Shown here: positions 1-10,232 of the stretch, piece by piece
Position numbering within the stretch: the stretch's first letter is position 1
Layout: each line of letters begins with the position of its first letter
Source: Pleodorina starrii
Taxonomy: Eukaryota > Chlorophyta > Chlorophyceae > Chlamydomonadales > Volvocaceae
Reading direction: 5' to 3'
Assembly: GCA_030267565.1 (NCBI GenBank)
Contig: BRXU01000042.1
Coordinates: forward strand, 527,001 to 591,000
Length of the DNA stretch: 64,000 nucleotides
Notes under the pieces: generated by a model
Told to the model about the DNA's origin: nothing
The model's database searches: none
What the model saw: only the letters and a program-made list of their open reading frames with translations
Translations under genes and position numbers: made by a program

Positions 1-270
1 GCAGCTGACAGGTCCTTCACGGCTGCAGCTGCTGGCGGCGGCGGTGGCGGCACGGGGTATGGAAGCAGCAGCAGTGGTGCTGTGATCGCAAACGCTGGTG
101 GCGGTGGTGGCGCTGGTGGCGGTGGTGGCCGCTTCCAGCGTTTCTTCAGTGGACGTGGCCTGATGAAGGCGAGCGCTGGGCACATGCAGCAGGCTTATGG
201 TAGACAGGAAGTGCCGATGTTCCGAAACCCATTGGCGGAGGCAGACAGCCTTATTAGATCAGATAGCTAG
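1..270 (+). CDS. 3' end of a Gly-rich protein gene (partial)
   Basis: Frame 1 is open from the first base to a TAG at 268-270, giving about 89 residues. They include two poly-Gly stretches, a Ser cluster and a non-repetitive tail (RFQRFFSGRG, then a Met/Gln-rich stretch, ending in RSDS). Gly and Ala runs are common in volvocine nuclear proteins. The start lies outside the window, and an in-frame GTG at 82 is not needed as a start. I do not recognise the family. It is probably the last exon of a host gene, since no transposon signature is visible in it. Confidence 0.55.
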   Translation, partial: AADRSFTAAAAGGGGGGTGYGSSSSGAVIANAGGGGGAGGGGGRFQRFFSGRGLMKASAGHMQQAYGRQEVPMFRNPLAEADSLIRSDS

Positions 271-1130
271 GTAGCCGCCATGCATGTTCTTCTTACCTGC
301 GTGGGGAGCGAGCGAGCTGTGTATGTACCGTGCGAGCGAGACGGCCGCAGGCAGGGCCAATCGCTCGTCTACATCTACGAGTCCCAATGCAAGTAAGGCC
401 GGGCTGCACGGCCATTTTGGCCGATGCGCAAACACGCGAGTTAGGCGGCGCCCTGGGAAGAAGCGCGGGCTATGCGCGCGCGGCGGCGGCGCCCGGCGGC
501 CTTACTATTTCCGCCAGTGGCGCGAGGCCGACCGGCGGGAGAGACGAGGATCGCAACCGGAAGCACCTGTGTGGCTTTCGATCATCAACGAACCCTGCTC
601 GGTTGTGAATGCTGGCAATCTTTACTGTTGTTGCGTGCACGGCGGTGAATGCGCCACCTCACCTCACAATGGCCGCCAGGCAGCGAGTACCGGTACCCTA
701 CCGCTGTCCGAACACGCACCATCTACCTTGAAGGAAACAGTTGCGCTGCTGGAACCACCGACGCAGCTGCGTGCCAATTTGATCCGCCCTACTGCTGGAG
801 GCCGGTCAAGACTTGGAGGTCCCTTGCGGCGGGGCCGGGCTTTCATGTCTTGGGTGGTGTGTGGCTAACGAAGCGGGGTAGGTGCCCATGGCGGCCCATT
901 CATTAGTCATTAGTCATTATTAGCTAGTCATCAGTCATTAGTCATGACGACTGCTATCGTGCGATGATGTGACCGAGCGGCAGGTGAGAGCCTGCTGGAT
1001 GGCCAATCAAGGACTGCTTAGCTTGACTTGATCCTGAAAGCTACGCTTGCTCCCGTTCCAGCAGCACAAGTGTATTGTTGTCTTGCGAAGAGTAACTTGG
1101 GAAATGAATTGCGGCCGCCCCGCTGCCTAG
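271..1130. other. Likely 3' UTR and intergenic DNA, no gene seen
   Basis: No convincing coding segment follows the stop at 270. The overlapping short ORFs here are GC-driven. At 900-945 there is a small array built on the word TAGTCATT. Confidence 0.4.
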
Positions 1131-1177
1131 CTAGATAGGCAGTCAGGGTGAGCAAGAACTGGTATGCATGGATTGTT

Positions 1178-1179
<2 letters not shown>

Positions 1180-1211
<32 letters not shown>

Positions 1212-1219
1212 GGGGGGGT
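1180..1219. repeat. (GT)n microsatellite ending in a G run
   Basis: About 14 GT units are followed by about ten G residues. It is a simple-sequence tract. Confidence 0.9.
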
Positions 1220-1414
1220 GGATGCTGACAGCAAAGGCAACACCGATCGTTGTGCTGACCGAAAAACGAGGCTCACTCTTTCACAGGTACCAACAGAGAG
1301 CATGGCTAGATTGATAGGGTAGCGTAGTGTGGTACGGTTCGCGACAAAGACAACACCTTGGGCGGCATACATGCAGGTCGCCGTCCTCGTCGCCGCGCCG
1401 GCGGAACTGTGAAA

Positions 1415-1655
1415 CTGCCGTGTGGACCGACAGCCCCGCGGAACTGGGTTGTGCAGGCGGTGCCGCATTAACGTCCGGACTGGTTTCGACCTAGGCATTT
1501 GCAGGTTCTCGTGACAGGTCCAGCCAGTTGGTTGGCCACGTGCACCGAAGGTGCTGCCGGTATTAGCTGTAGTATGCTGATTGTGTTGATAATAATAGCG
1601 TGGGATAGAGGTTCGTCTTATCTGGACCCCGTGCGAGACGGAACCTGCAACACAC
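1415..1655 (-). mobile_element. Retroelement fragment, inverted copy of 26515-26745
   Basis: The reverse complement of this stretch aligns by eye along about 230 bp with 26515-26745. Shared words include GGTTCCGTCT, CACCTTCGGTGCACGTGG and GTTAATGCGGCACCGC. The copy at 26.5 kb leads directly into gag- and RT-like coding sequence of a YR-type retroelement, so this is taken as the 5'/gag part of the same family. No coding function survives here. Confidence 0.6.
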
Positions 1656-1699
1656 TGACCAAGCTGTGTACGTATGTACCGCTGGCTGCAGCACACTGA

Positions 1700-2490
1700 C
1701 TGCCGTCCGTCTTTCTATCAACCCACGCGCGCGTTCCACAACTCTACAGCGCGACCGAATTCCGTGATTGCCGCAGGCCCTTCTTGTTACCGATTTTGGT
1801 CCGTTGGTGGCTGGGAAATATCTGGTCAAACTGACTGACAGTTGGAGCGCAGACGAACGCTCTCGGTTGGGCTCGAATCGGGGACCAGGGCCATGCCTGG
1901 GCTCCGGAACCAATCCCTGCTCGTCCAGTGCGAGCTCTACCTAGGCGCGAGCGTTTCCAGTGTGAAGCGCTTCGCCAGGAGCCAGGCGCCTGGTCATACT
2001 GCATACGTACATGCTGAAGTATAGTGGTGCTTCAAGCGGAATGACTGTAACACCAGTTCAGTAGTCTCCATTGGGCATCCGCCCAGGCCAGCCGACATGT
2101 TCCGAGAGTAGTGACGCGCCGGCCACGCAGGCCGGATCACCCTGGCTGACTAACGTCATCCACGAACCAGCTACGACTGACTAGCTTCGAGCGGCTTCGG
2201 TGCAACCCGCACCGGATCATAGGCAGCATTGCACAGGAAGAAGGAGCGCGGTCTCGCCTCGAAGGCCGGGCCACGGGGCCAGCAATAGATACAGTTGCCC
2301 GAGCTGTAGTCTAGCTGCTGCTGCGCCGCCCCGCACGATCTCCGGTGTCGGGGACGCATGCGTGCCGTCCGCTGCACATGACAGCGGCCGTCCAATGACA
2401 TCAACGTTTTGCGCTCGGCAAGCCGGCATTGACCTTCTTCCCTGTACTGCCGCGCGCATCCCGTCTCTATGCAAGACGCGCCCGCGGCCG
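1700..2490. other. No gene recognised
   Basis: Short overlapping ORFs on both strands show no domain, repeat or splice pattern that I can support. Confidence 0.3.
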
Positions 2491-2650
2491 GTCGCGGCCG
2501 CTGCTCATGCTGTTGCGCCGATCGCTGTCACAGCTGCGGCTTCCGGGCGTTCAGCTGTTCGTGCTAGGCCGGCCGGCCCTCCCACACACTCCTTGCCTCC
2601 AACAACCGGGCTGCGACTCGCTCCTGAGCATCCAGCACACCCCCGGTGTC
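2490..2650. repeat. Dispersed repeat, copy 1 of 3
   Basis: Similar sequence occurs at 28640-28790 and, shorter, at 29196-29300. Shared words are TTCAGCTGTTCGTGC, AGGCCGGCCGGCC and CCAACAACCGGGCTGCG. No function is visible. It is probably a fragment of a mobile element. Confidence 0.6.
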
Positions 2651-2676
2651 GCAACTAAGGCAAGAGCCACGGATGA

Positions 2677-3043
2677 TGGCTCCTTGCTAGCAACGAGAAA
2701 CGACATGATTCCTTGGCTCCTTGCTAGCAAGCTCAAGTAGCGGCAGTGCGTGGTCTATTTGGCATCCTTATAATGGCAATTAATAATTATTATTCAAACA
2801 ATGCTTATGCGCGACAATTTGCGACCAGAACTCCACGGGAACGGACGATAGCTCTAGTTGCTCGAGTTGCTTGCTGGCAGGGAGCCATGGTTCGCGGTGC
2901 CCGCTTAATGTAAGGAAATTCTGTCATTGAACAAAATTTATTTTATAAACGACATTTATCTTTAGATGTATGCGCGGCATTGCGGCAGTTCAGAAATATG
3001 TCCTGGGTGCCCCACGGATCCCGTCGTTGCTAGCAAGGAGCCA
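2677..3043. mobile_element. Candidate MITE with 20-bp inverted ends
   Basis: TGGCTCCTTGCTAGCAACGA at 2677-2696 is the exact reverse complement of 3024-3043. The roughly 330 bp between is AT-rich compared with the surroundings and has no ORF. A second direct copy of most of the terminal word lies at 2713-2730. The right end coincides with the left end of the YR element (CA at 3042-3043), so a target duplication cannot be read. Confidence 0.5.
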
Positions 3044-3149
3044 CTGCTGTAGTTCAATTGCGCCCGCCGTACTCAGGCTAAATTGAGTTTGGCCTGTGTG
3101 CCCATAGGCGCCAGGTCTACCCGTACCCATGCTCTATAGCGCGCAGCCC
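3042..3149 (+). repeat. Split direct repeat A1 (left terminus)
   Basis: 108 bp from CACTGCTGTAGTTCAATTG to GCGCGCAGCCC, matching 5326-5433 without indels. It marks the left end of the YR element. Confidence 0.9.
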
Positions 3150-3669
3150 TTACTGGGCGGGGTGGGTGGGTCTGGCGCGAACGGGGAGGTGAGCCTCTCA
3201 TACGGCGGGTTATCTCGCTCGCTAGATACCTCAACATTGCCACTACCGGCTCCGGTGCGGACGTTGCGAGCGGTACGTCCAAGGGTTGTTGAAACGCTCG
3301 CGGTACCGTCTCGCTCGCAGCCGGGTTGTCGGGCTTCTTCAGCTTGGTTTAATTCTCCTGGTTGCAGGGTATCTCCGACGCTGGCGGGGCTTCCAGCCCC
3401 GCGGGCTCTCGCGATGTGTCACTGTCTCTCGGGTCGTCGGCACCTCCCTTGGTGCTTGACCTCTCCCAACCTGGCTTGGGCTTGGCTCTGGACCTGGGAC
3501 AGGTGGGTTTGCTTCTGTTCGATCGGCTTCTTGACGCGCCGAAGGCTGACTCCCAGTGGTCTGTTCGGGCTTGCGGATAGGTCACGGAGGTCTCTGCTGC
3601 CGGGCGTGATTTGCCGCCGGCACACCTCGTGGACTCTCGGCTTCCTGCCGCTGCCCCGGCGTCCGGGCC

Positions 3670-4959
3670 GTGCTCCCCTTCGCCTACTGTGATACCGGTG
3701 AGACTCGCATGCTCGCGCGTCTACCCGGGCTCGTTCTCACTTGCGTGCTGGTGGCGCAGGCTCGGCCGACCTTTGCTGGGCTTCGCCTGGCTCGCGTGTC
3801 TCAGCTACCCCGCCGCTCGGAGCCGCCGCCGCTTCCGGGTTATTACTCACGGGGGCTGGCAAAGGCGCAAGAGGTGATGGACGCCGCTCTCGCCGACGCC
3901 ACCCGCCGTCGTCAGGAGGCGGCCGCGTCCGAGTTGTCCGCGTGGCTCGACGGCGTCGGCGAGGGGTTGTGGCTGGGCAACGTCACACCTGAATACCTGC
4001 TGGTCTACTTGGTGGAGAGGTGGGAGCCAAACCACCCGGGCCGCAAGCAACCGGAACCCGGCCCGGATGCAGTGCAGGGCGTGCTGTCTTCGCTCAGCGG
4101 CTGGTTTACGCGGCTTGGTCGTGTGGGCCCTTACAACCCCATCACGGGTGAGGGCAATCCTTGCGACAGCCCTTGGGTCGCTGACTACCGCGCGGGCTAC
4201 AAGCGGCTGCAGATGCTGGCTGGGTATGAGGAGGTCTCCGCGGTGCCGCTCGCACCTGAAAAGTACGAGCGCTTGTGTGAGTACTTGATGAGCCAGGTGG
4301 AGGCGGCGCCGGACGCCCGCACGGAGTTGCTCTACTGCCGAGACCTGCTCTGTGCGCAGTTCATGTACCAGACTGCGTCCCGCGGTTTCGACACCGGCCG
4401 GCTGGGGCTGGGCGACTTCTGTGATCCAGCGCAACCCAACGTGCCAGACGGGCGACTCCCTTTGCCGCCGCCGTGGGAGTGGGCGGCTGAGACGTCGTAC
4501 GTTCTGTGTGTGCGTCAGCGTGGCACTAAGACCTTTCGGCTCCAGCGGGCTCCTGCGGTTTATCTGCAACCGAACTTCACTCGCCCGGCGTTGTGCTTTC
4601 CCCAGACGCTGGCTCGCTATGTCTGGCGGGCCAGGCAGCCCGACGCCGCGGGTTATACCGTGGACGACTACTTGTTCCGGCCCCTCAGCTGCGACGGGAA
4701 GTCGTTCAAGAACGAGCCGCTGAGCAGCTCGGCGTTGGGGGCCCGCATTCGGCTGCATCTGCAGCAGGCGGAGGTCTATGCGGGCGAGACCAACCACAGC
4801 TTCCGCCGCGGGGCTTTGCAGGCGGCGGCTCAGCAGGGAAAAGAGAAGGAGGAGCTGCAGGCTCTGGGCCAGATCAAGAGCTCGGCTGTCTTGGCGCGGT
4901 ACCTAGACCCTGATCGGCACCTGACGGGCCGCTCTCCGCAGCGACGGCGGGTGCGGTAG
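3670..4959 (+). CDS. Tyrosine recombinase (integrase) of a TOC/Kangaroo-like element
   Basis: This is a predicted DNA strand-transferase that would integrate the element's circular DNA by Arg/His/Tyr-mediated recombination. The C-terminal half carries the catalytic set: the first Arg at about residue 238 (QTASRGFD), H-x-x-R as HSFRRG (His376, Arg379) and the nucleophile Tyr411 (VLARYLDP). The N-terminal part (about residues 65-190) is helical and fits the usual core-binding domain. Only about 19 residues follow the nucleophilic Tyr. The start is uncertain: the frame opens with a GTG at 3670, and ATGs at 3709 and 3876 are alternatives. The reading frame is uninterrupted, so the protein may be functional. 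It lies alone between A1 and B1. Confidence 0.85.
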   Translation: MLPFAYCDTGETRMLARLPGLVLTCVLVAQARPTFAGLRLARVSQLPRRSEPPPLPGYYSRGLAKAQEVMDAALADATRRRQEAAASELSAWLDGVGEGLWLGNVTPEYLLVYLVERWEPNHPGRKQPEPGPDAVQGVLSSLSGWFTRLGRVGPYNPITGEGNPCDSPWVADYRAGYKRLQMLAGYEEVSAVPLAPEKYERLCEYLMSQVEAAPDARTELLYCRDLLCAQFMYQTASRGFDTGRLGLGDFCDPAQPNVPDGRLPLPPPWEWAAETSYVLCVRQRGTKTFRLQRAPAVYLQPNFTRPALCFPQTLARYVWRARQPDAAGYTVDDYLFRPLSCDGKSFKNEPLSSSALGARIRLHLQQAEVYAGETNHSFRRGALQAAAQQGKEKEELQALGQIKSSAVLARYLDPDRHLTGRSPQRRRVR

Positions 4960-5155
4960 GGGTGTGGGTGGCTGCTTTTGAAGGCTGTGTCGGTAGGGGC
5001 GACGGTGGTTGGCTGCCGAGCGGGCAACTGGCCGGTGCTGGAGGGCGTATCGTACGTCTGCTCACCTATGGTGCTCTGACGGGTGTTCCTCGATCGGTTG
5101 GGCTGGCCATCCAACCCATACGGCGGTTGCCGCGGGAAAAGGGGGCGGGTGGGAG

Positions 5156-5327
5156 GGAAAACTTTTCCGCGGCTGTCCGCACCGGCGACTACGTTTATCG
5201 AGACTTCCGTCAAGACTACTAGTAGATTGTTGCGGAAGGAAGAGAGAGTCTGTGCCTCCGCATTACAAAGCGGAGTTGGTTGTCGTACCTTGGGTACAGC
5301 AAGGGCCGAGCATTTCAGTCTCATTCA
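5156..5327 (+). repeat. Split direct repeat B1
   Basis: 172 bp from GGAAAACTTTTCCGCGG to CAGTCTCATTCA, gap-free match to 9420-9591. It overlaps A2 by CA, as expected for a fused circle junction. Confidence 0.9.
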
Positions 5328-5433
5328 CTGCTGTAGTTCAATTGCGCCCGCCGTACTCAGGCTAAATTGAGTTTGGCCTGTGTGCCCATAGGCGCCAGGT
5401 CTACCCGTACCCATGCTCTATAGCGCGCAGCCC
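5326..5433 (+). repeat. Split direct repeat A2
   Basis: Second copy of A1, directly joined to B1. The B1-A2 junction should be identical to the joined ends of a circular intermediate. Confidence 0.9.
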
Positions 5434-5941
5434 AACTCACACCGCGGCACGCGGCTGGTACGGCTCCCGGGCTCTGGGCTATTCAGGCGTGTAACAGTCT
5501 CCGCTCCCTTCTGCGTCCTCTCGCCTTACTCACTCGCCCACTTCCGTCTCATAGTCGAACACCCAGACAACCTCGTCAGGGGTTTCTCCTTCTCTAGCCG
5601 TCCCCGCTCCACGCCGGGCCACCAGGCCGTTGTCCCAAAGCGCGTCAGGGCCATACAGCAGAAGTGCTGAGGACTGGGGTCCCCCATTCTGAACCCGTCT
5701 CCACGTCCGGCCTCACCCACCGCTCCCACATCGCGCCCCGCAGCTCTGGCTTGGTGACCCTCACTCAAACCGGTTTGTCAGACGGCGCGGCGGCGGTCGG
5801 TGGCTAGCTTGGCTCGACGAGGCGGGGTTGGTGTGGTCCTTTGCGCGGGGATGGCAACTTCTGCTACTCTCCGTTTCTATCCCCGGGTTCCGCCACGTAT
5901 GCCCATCCAAATCACACCGTCCCGGCCCACCAGAGGATGCG

Positions 5942-7165
5942 GCGGCGGCGGATCCAGCGGCACCGCCGCCAACTGCGGCGGGTCCAGCGGCGCCGCCGCC
6001 AACTGTGGCGGACCCAGCGGCACCGCCGCCAACTGCGGTGGAGCCAGCGGCACCGCCGCCAACTGCGGCGGGTCCAGCGGCGCCGCCGCCAACTGTGGCG
6101 GACCCAGCGGCACCGCCGCCAACTGCGGTGGAGCCAGCGGCACCGCCGCCAACTGCGGCGGATCCAGCGGCACCGCCGCCAACTGCGGTGGAGCCAGCGG
6201 CACCGCCGCCAACTGCGGCGGATCCAGCGCCGCCGCCGCCAACTACGGCGGATCCAGCGGCGCCGCCGCCAACTGCGGCGGATCCAGCGGCGCCGCCGCC
6301 AACTGCGGCGGATCCAGCGGCACCGCCGCCAACTGCGGCGGATCCAGCGGCACCGCCGCCAACTGCGGTGGAGCCAGCGGCACCGCCGCCAACTGCGGCG
6401 GATCCAGCGGCACCGCCGCCAACTGCGGCGGATCCAGCGGCACCGCCGCCAACTGCGGTGGAGCCAGCGGCACCGCCGCCAACTGCGGTGGAGCCAGCGG
6501 CACCGCCGCCAACTGCGGCGGACCCAGCGCCGCCGCCGCCAACTGCGGCGGATCCAGCGGCGCCGCCGCCAACTGCGGCGGATCCAGCGCCGCCGCCGCC
6601 AACTGCGGCGGATCCAGCGCAGCCGCCGCCAACCGCGGCGGATCCAGCGGCACCGCCGCCAACTGCGGCGGATCCAGCGGCACCGCCGCCAACTGCGGCG
6701 GATCTAGCGGCGCCGCCGCCAACTGCGGCGGATCCAGCGGCACCGCCGCCAACTGCTGCGGAGCCAGCGGCGCCGCCGCCAACTGCCTGCGGACCCAGCG
6801 GCGCCGCCGCCAACTGCCTGCGGACCCAGCGGCACCGCCGCCAACTGCGGTGGAGCCAGCGGCGCCGCCGCCAACTGCGGCGGACCCAGCGCCGCCGCCG
6901 CCAACTGCGGTGGATCCAGCGCCGCCAACTGCGGCGGATCCAGCGGCACCACCGCCAACTGCGGTGGAGCCAGCGGCGCCGCCGCCAACTGCGGCGGACC
7001 CAGCGCCGCCGCCGCCAACTGCGGTGGATCCAGCGCCGCCAACGGCGGCGGATCCAGCGGCACCGCCGCCAACTGCGACGGACCCAGCGCCGCCGCCGCC
7101 AACTGCGGCGGATCCAGCGGCGCCGCCGCCAACTGCGGCGGATCCAGCGGCGCCACCGCCTGCGG
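5942..7165. repeat. 30-bp GC-rich minisatellite, about 40 units
   Basis: The unit is AACTGCGGCGGATCCAGCGG followed by ten bases ending CCGCC, repeated with point variants. A phase break occurs near 6790, and shortened units lie at 6910-7060. The period is a multiple of three and lacks stops, so all frames stay open. The plus frames read as DPAAPPPTAA, GGSSGTAANC or RRIQRHRRQL repeats. I see nothing that marks one frame as genuinely coding. It sits in the A2-B2 interval, where TOC1 also carries tandem repeats. Confidence 0.9.
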
Positions 7166-7795
7166 CGGCAGCGGGGCTGAGTAGAGGCGCGGCAGGCGCC
7201 GGCTGCACTTCGCCGGTTGCCCTTCACCCACCGGGGGCGGCCCGCCTGGTAGCTGCGCCGCCCACGGGGCGAGGGCAGCGCCAGTTCTCGGCGGCGGAGC
7301 GGCAGCTGTGGCCGCGCCACCCGCCGCCTGAACTGCGGCGGCGGAGCTTCCGGGCTTCCGGCGACGTCGGGCGCGACCGGCGTGCGGGCTGGAATGGGCC
7401 GGCCGCACTCGTGCTTCGGAACGGGTGGCGCCGTGCCGATGGTGGCGGGAGGCCGTCCGGCACTCCGGCGGGGCGCGCCGGGGTGTGCCCTACGGGCCTG
7501 GCCCCTTCCTGTGCCGGGGAATGGGGGCGAGCAAAGCGGTTAGGCGGACAGAGACTTCGCTCTGCCGACACCGTGCGCGTTGCCAGCGACGGCTGCCCGT
7601 GCGCCCTATGGTATGCATCGGGCTTCCCGGCAGTTCTCCGACTACACGTGCCCTGCTCGTTCCCGCTCTGTGCTTTCACCCTGGGCGTCACCATCCCGGC
7701 TTCCGCCCAGTCTATGCGTAGTGCCCCTTGCGGTGCCTTCTCTTAGGCATTCTCCCGAGATGTGCCCCCAAGCTGACCCGTCCGCATCTGCCAGG

Positions 7796-8772
7796 TGATC
7801 AAAGGCCTTCCACCTCCTAGTGCGTTTGTGCGGCGTTCCGCCGCACGCGGTCTTAACGGCATTCCGCCCGCTGCGCGCTCGCTGCCAGCCTTCCGCCTAG
7901 GAGTGCATTCCGCATTGGCATTCCGCCGACCTCGGGTTTCTCCCTCCGGTGCCAGATATAGGCTTTCCGCCCGGCCGCACATACTAAGAGCGGGCTTTCC
8001 ACCCCGACTCGTGTACACCCTGAACTGCCGGTCTCACGGTAGAACGGCTTTCTCAGGGCCTGATCAATGGCCTTCCGCCTCATAGTGCGTTCGTGCGGCG
8101 TTCCGCTGCACCCGGTCTTAACGGCATTCCGCCCGTTACGTGCTCTCTGCCGGCATTCCGCCTAGGGGTGCATTCCGCATTGGCATTCCGCCTAGGGGTG
8201 CATTCCGCATTGGCATTCCGCCTAGGGGTGCATTCCGCATTGGCATTCCGCCTAGGGGTGCATTCCGCATTGGCATTCCGCCTAGGGGTGCATTCCGCAT
8301 TGGCATTCCGCCTAGGGGTGCATTCCGCATTGGCATTCCGCCTAGGGGTGCATTCCGCATTGGCATTCCGCCTAGGGGTGCATTCCGCATTGGCATTCCG
8401 CCTAGGGGTGCATTCCGCATTGGCATTCCGCCGGCATTCCGCCTTAGGGTGCATTCCGCGTTGGCATCCCGCCGGCATTCCGCCTTAGGGTGCATTCCGC
8501 ATTGGCATTCCGCCGGCATTCCGCCTTAGGGTGCATTCCGCATTGGCATTCCGCCGGCATTCCGCCTTAGGGTGCATTCCGCGTTGGCATTCCGCCGGCA
8601 TTCCGCCTTAGGGTGCATTCCGCATTGGCATTCCGCCGACCTTCGGGTTCCCCCCCCCCGGTGTCAAATGTAGGCTTTCTGCCGGGCCGCAAATACTAGG
8701 CGCGGGCTTTCCGCCCGACCAGCGCGTACTCTGGACCGCCGGCCTCGCGGTCTAACGACCATCTCAGGGCCT
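7796..8772. repeat. Duplicated module; second copy holds expanded minisatellite
   Basis: 7796-8059 and 8060-8772 start with nearly the same sequence (GATCAAAGGCCTTCC / GATCAATGGCCTTCC, then GCGTTCGTGCGGCGTTCCG) and end alike (GGCTTTC...CTCAGGGCCT). The second copy is about 450 bp longer because the word GGCATTCCGCCTAGGGGTGC has multiplied inside it. Confidence 0.8.
8152..8640. repeat. 30-bp then ~41-bp CATTCCGC minisatellite
   Basis: About nine perfect 30-bp units (GGCATTCCGCCTAGGGGTGC plus ATTCCGCATT) are followed by about five ~41-bp units in which GGCATTCCGCC is duplicated. The predicted proteins here are repeat artefacts. Confidence 0.92.
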
Positions 8773-9004
8773 CTGTGATTTCGAGGGTGCCCTTGCCGGA
8801 GTACTAGAGCTCCCGCCCTGGCCACTCACATGCACCTCTGGTTCCGGGAGGTTGTCCGGGGCTGTTGGCGGCCTTCCTCCGCCATTCAGGTTGAGGCTCT
8901 GAGTTAGGTGGGAGGGCACCTCGGCAGACATTAGCGGGGAACGGTGGGCAAGGGAATCCCATCGCCCAGGTCTATTTCGACGCGTTGGTTGCGCGAAGCT
9001 CTTG

Positions 9005-9135
9005 GGCCGGGTCGTAAATACTCGGCCTCGCAAGCTCTGAGATAGCGGATTTGTTGACCAGCGGCGCTGGCGGTTAATTCTCGGCCTTGCAAGCTCCCAG
9101 CTAGCGGGTTTGTTGACCAGCGGCGCTGGCGGTCA
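9005..9135. repeat. ~58-bp tandem duplication
   Basis: Two adjacent units share TTTGTTGACCAGCGGCGCTG and GCAAGCTC. The units differ at several positions. Confidence 0.75.
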
Positions 9136-9419
9136 ACCACGTTGCTGGTCGCGCGCGCCCTTGCCGAAATGAGCCGGTCACACGCCGTGAAGCCTATCGG
9201 CCTATGCTAGAGGCTTCTCTCTGGCGCCGTTAGTCCCACGGTCAACTTGCGTGAGGCCACGATCCCAATTCAACCCGCCATGCGGCAAAACTCGCCTTGC
9301 TCATCTGCGCTCCCGGAACTTGGCAGAGAATCCGCGAATGAGTTTTGGAGCTTAGAAATGGGCGACGACAGCGTTGTCGGCTTGCCAAGGGCGTCTTCGC
9401 CAAATGGCGCAACACTAAT

Positions 9420-9591
9420 GGAAAACTTTTCCGCGGCTGTCCGCACCGGCGACTACGTTTATCGAGACTTCCGTCAAGACTACTAGTAGATTGTTGCGGA
9501 AGGAAGAGAGAGTCTGTGCCTCCGCATTACAAAGCGGAGTTGGTTGTCGTACCTTGGGTACAGCAAGGGCCGAGCATTTCAGTCTCATTCA
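9420..9591 (+). repeat. Split direct repeat B2 (right terminus)
   Basis: Second B copy, ending in TCATTCA. It marks the right end of the YR element. Confidence 0.9.
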
Positions 9592-9873
9592 TGATTCACG
9601 GTTCGCGTTCAAATAGGCGCGGCCACGCTACGCAGCAATGATGTAATCCTTACAGGTGCAGCCAAACAACAGCAATTATCTTAATATGTATGCGTAAGCA
9701 GTAACAGGTCGGCTTGGAAGTTTGGGGGTCCGGTCACGGCGGATGAGTGGCCTGTTTGCGGCTGCTAGGGCGGTCCTAGTAACTTGTGTTCTTCTTGAAT
9801 TCTCAAGATTTCTGGCATATAATGACATTGTTGCAAACGCTTTAAAAAGTTATTTCTATGTTGATTACTGCCG
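9592..9873. other. Gap between two mobile elements, no gene
   Basis: AT-richer sequence without a supported feature, between YR repeat B2 and the left TIR of the giant element. Confidence 0.4.
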
Positions 9874-10232
9874 CTCTAAGATCCGCTCGTAATGCGAAAT
9901 TCACTGAGTGACAGTTAAGCCTACAAAAGTCATGCAGATACGCAATTTAACTCGCGAATACAATATATTTCATTTTAGATTTGTTACATGTAACAAGGCG
10001 CTCAAACTTGGGGCGGTTTGCAACTAAACCCCTCCGACGACCCAGCGACGACCCAACGCGGCACCGCGAACCTTGGCAACATCGCGGAGTGACGCGCTGA
10101 CCACGGCGCGTCAACGTACCCCGGCCGCGCAAACATCCCCAAGCGAGTTCCCGACACAAGCGCGCGATACCCGCGCCCCACTGACAACTCACGCAGCCCG
10201 TGTCCAGGCAAAGCGTCACCACCGTTCGAACC
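9874..10232 (+). repeat. Left terminal inverted repeat of the giant element
   Basis: About 359 bp, nearly identical in inverse to 26149-26504. It contains the 16-bp palindrome TTGTTACATGTAACAA at 9981-9996, a possible protein-binding site. Confidence 0.88.

Larger units (their letters stand above)
3042..9591 (+). mobile_element. Tyrosine-recombinase element with split direct repeats, no RT
   Basis: The element is ordered A1 (3042-3149), recombinase ORF, B1 (5156-5327), A2 (5326-5433), repeat-rich DNA, B2 (9420-9591). A copies are 108 bp and B copies 172 bp, and each pair matches without gaps. B1 and A2 overlap by the dinucleotide CA, which also starts A1 and ends B2. Such split repeats are known from PAT/Kangaroo YR retrotransposons and the Chlamydomonas TOC1 element, which moves through a circular intermediate and leaves no target duplication. 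I see no RT or RNase H, so this may be a non-autonomous derivative. Its empty site would read ...GGAGC-CA-TGATTCACGG. Confidence 0.82.

Noticed and set aside
5761..7746. Very long Ala/Pro, Gly/Cys or Arg/Trp ORFs on both strands
   Set aside because: They come from a stop-free 30-bp tandem repeat that keeps every frame open. No frame has flanking domain or signal evidence.
8080..8529. Repetitive ORFs over the CATTCCGC array
   Set aside because: Period divisible by three without stops. Both strands are open equally.
8152..8640. Possible CRISPR array
   Set aside because: Units are contiguous with no unique spacers and the genome is eukaryotic.
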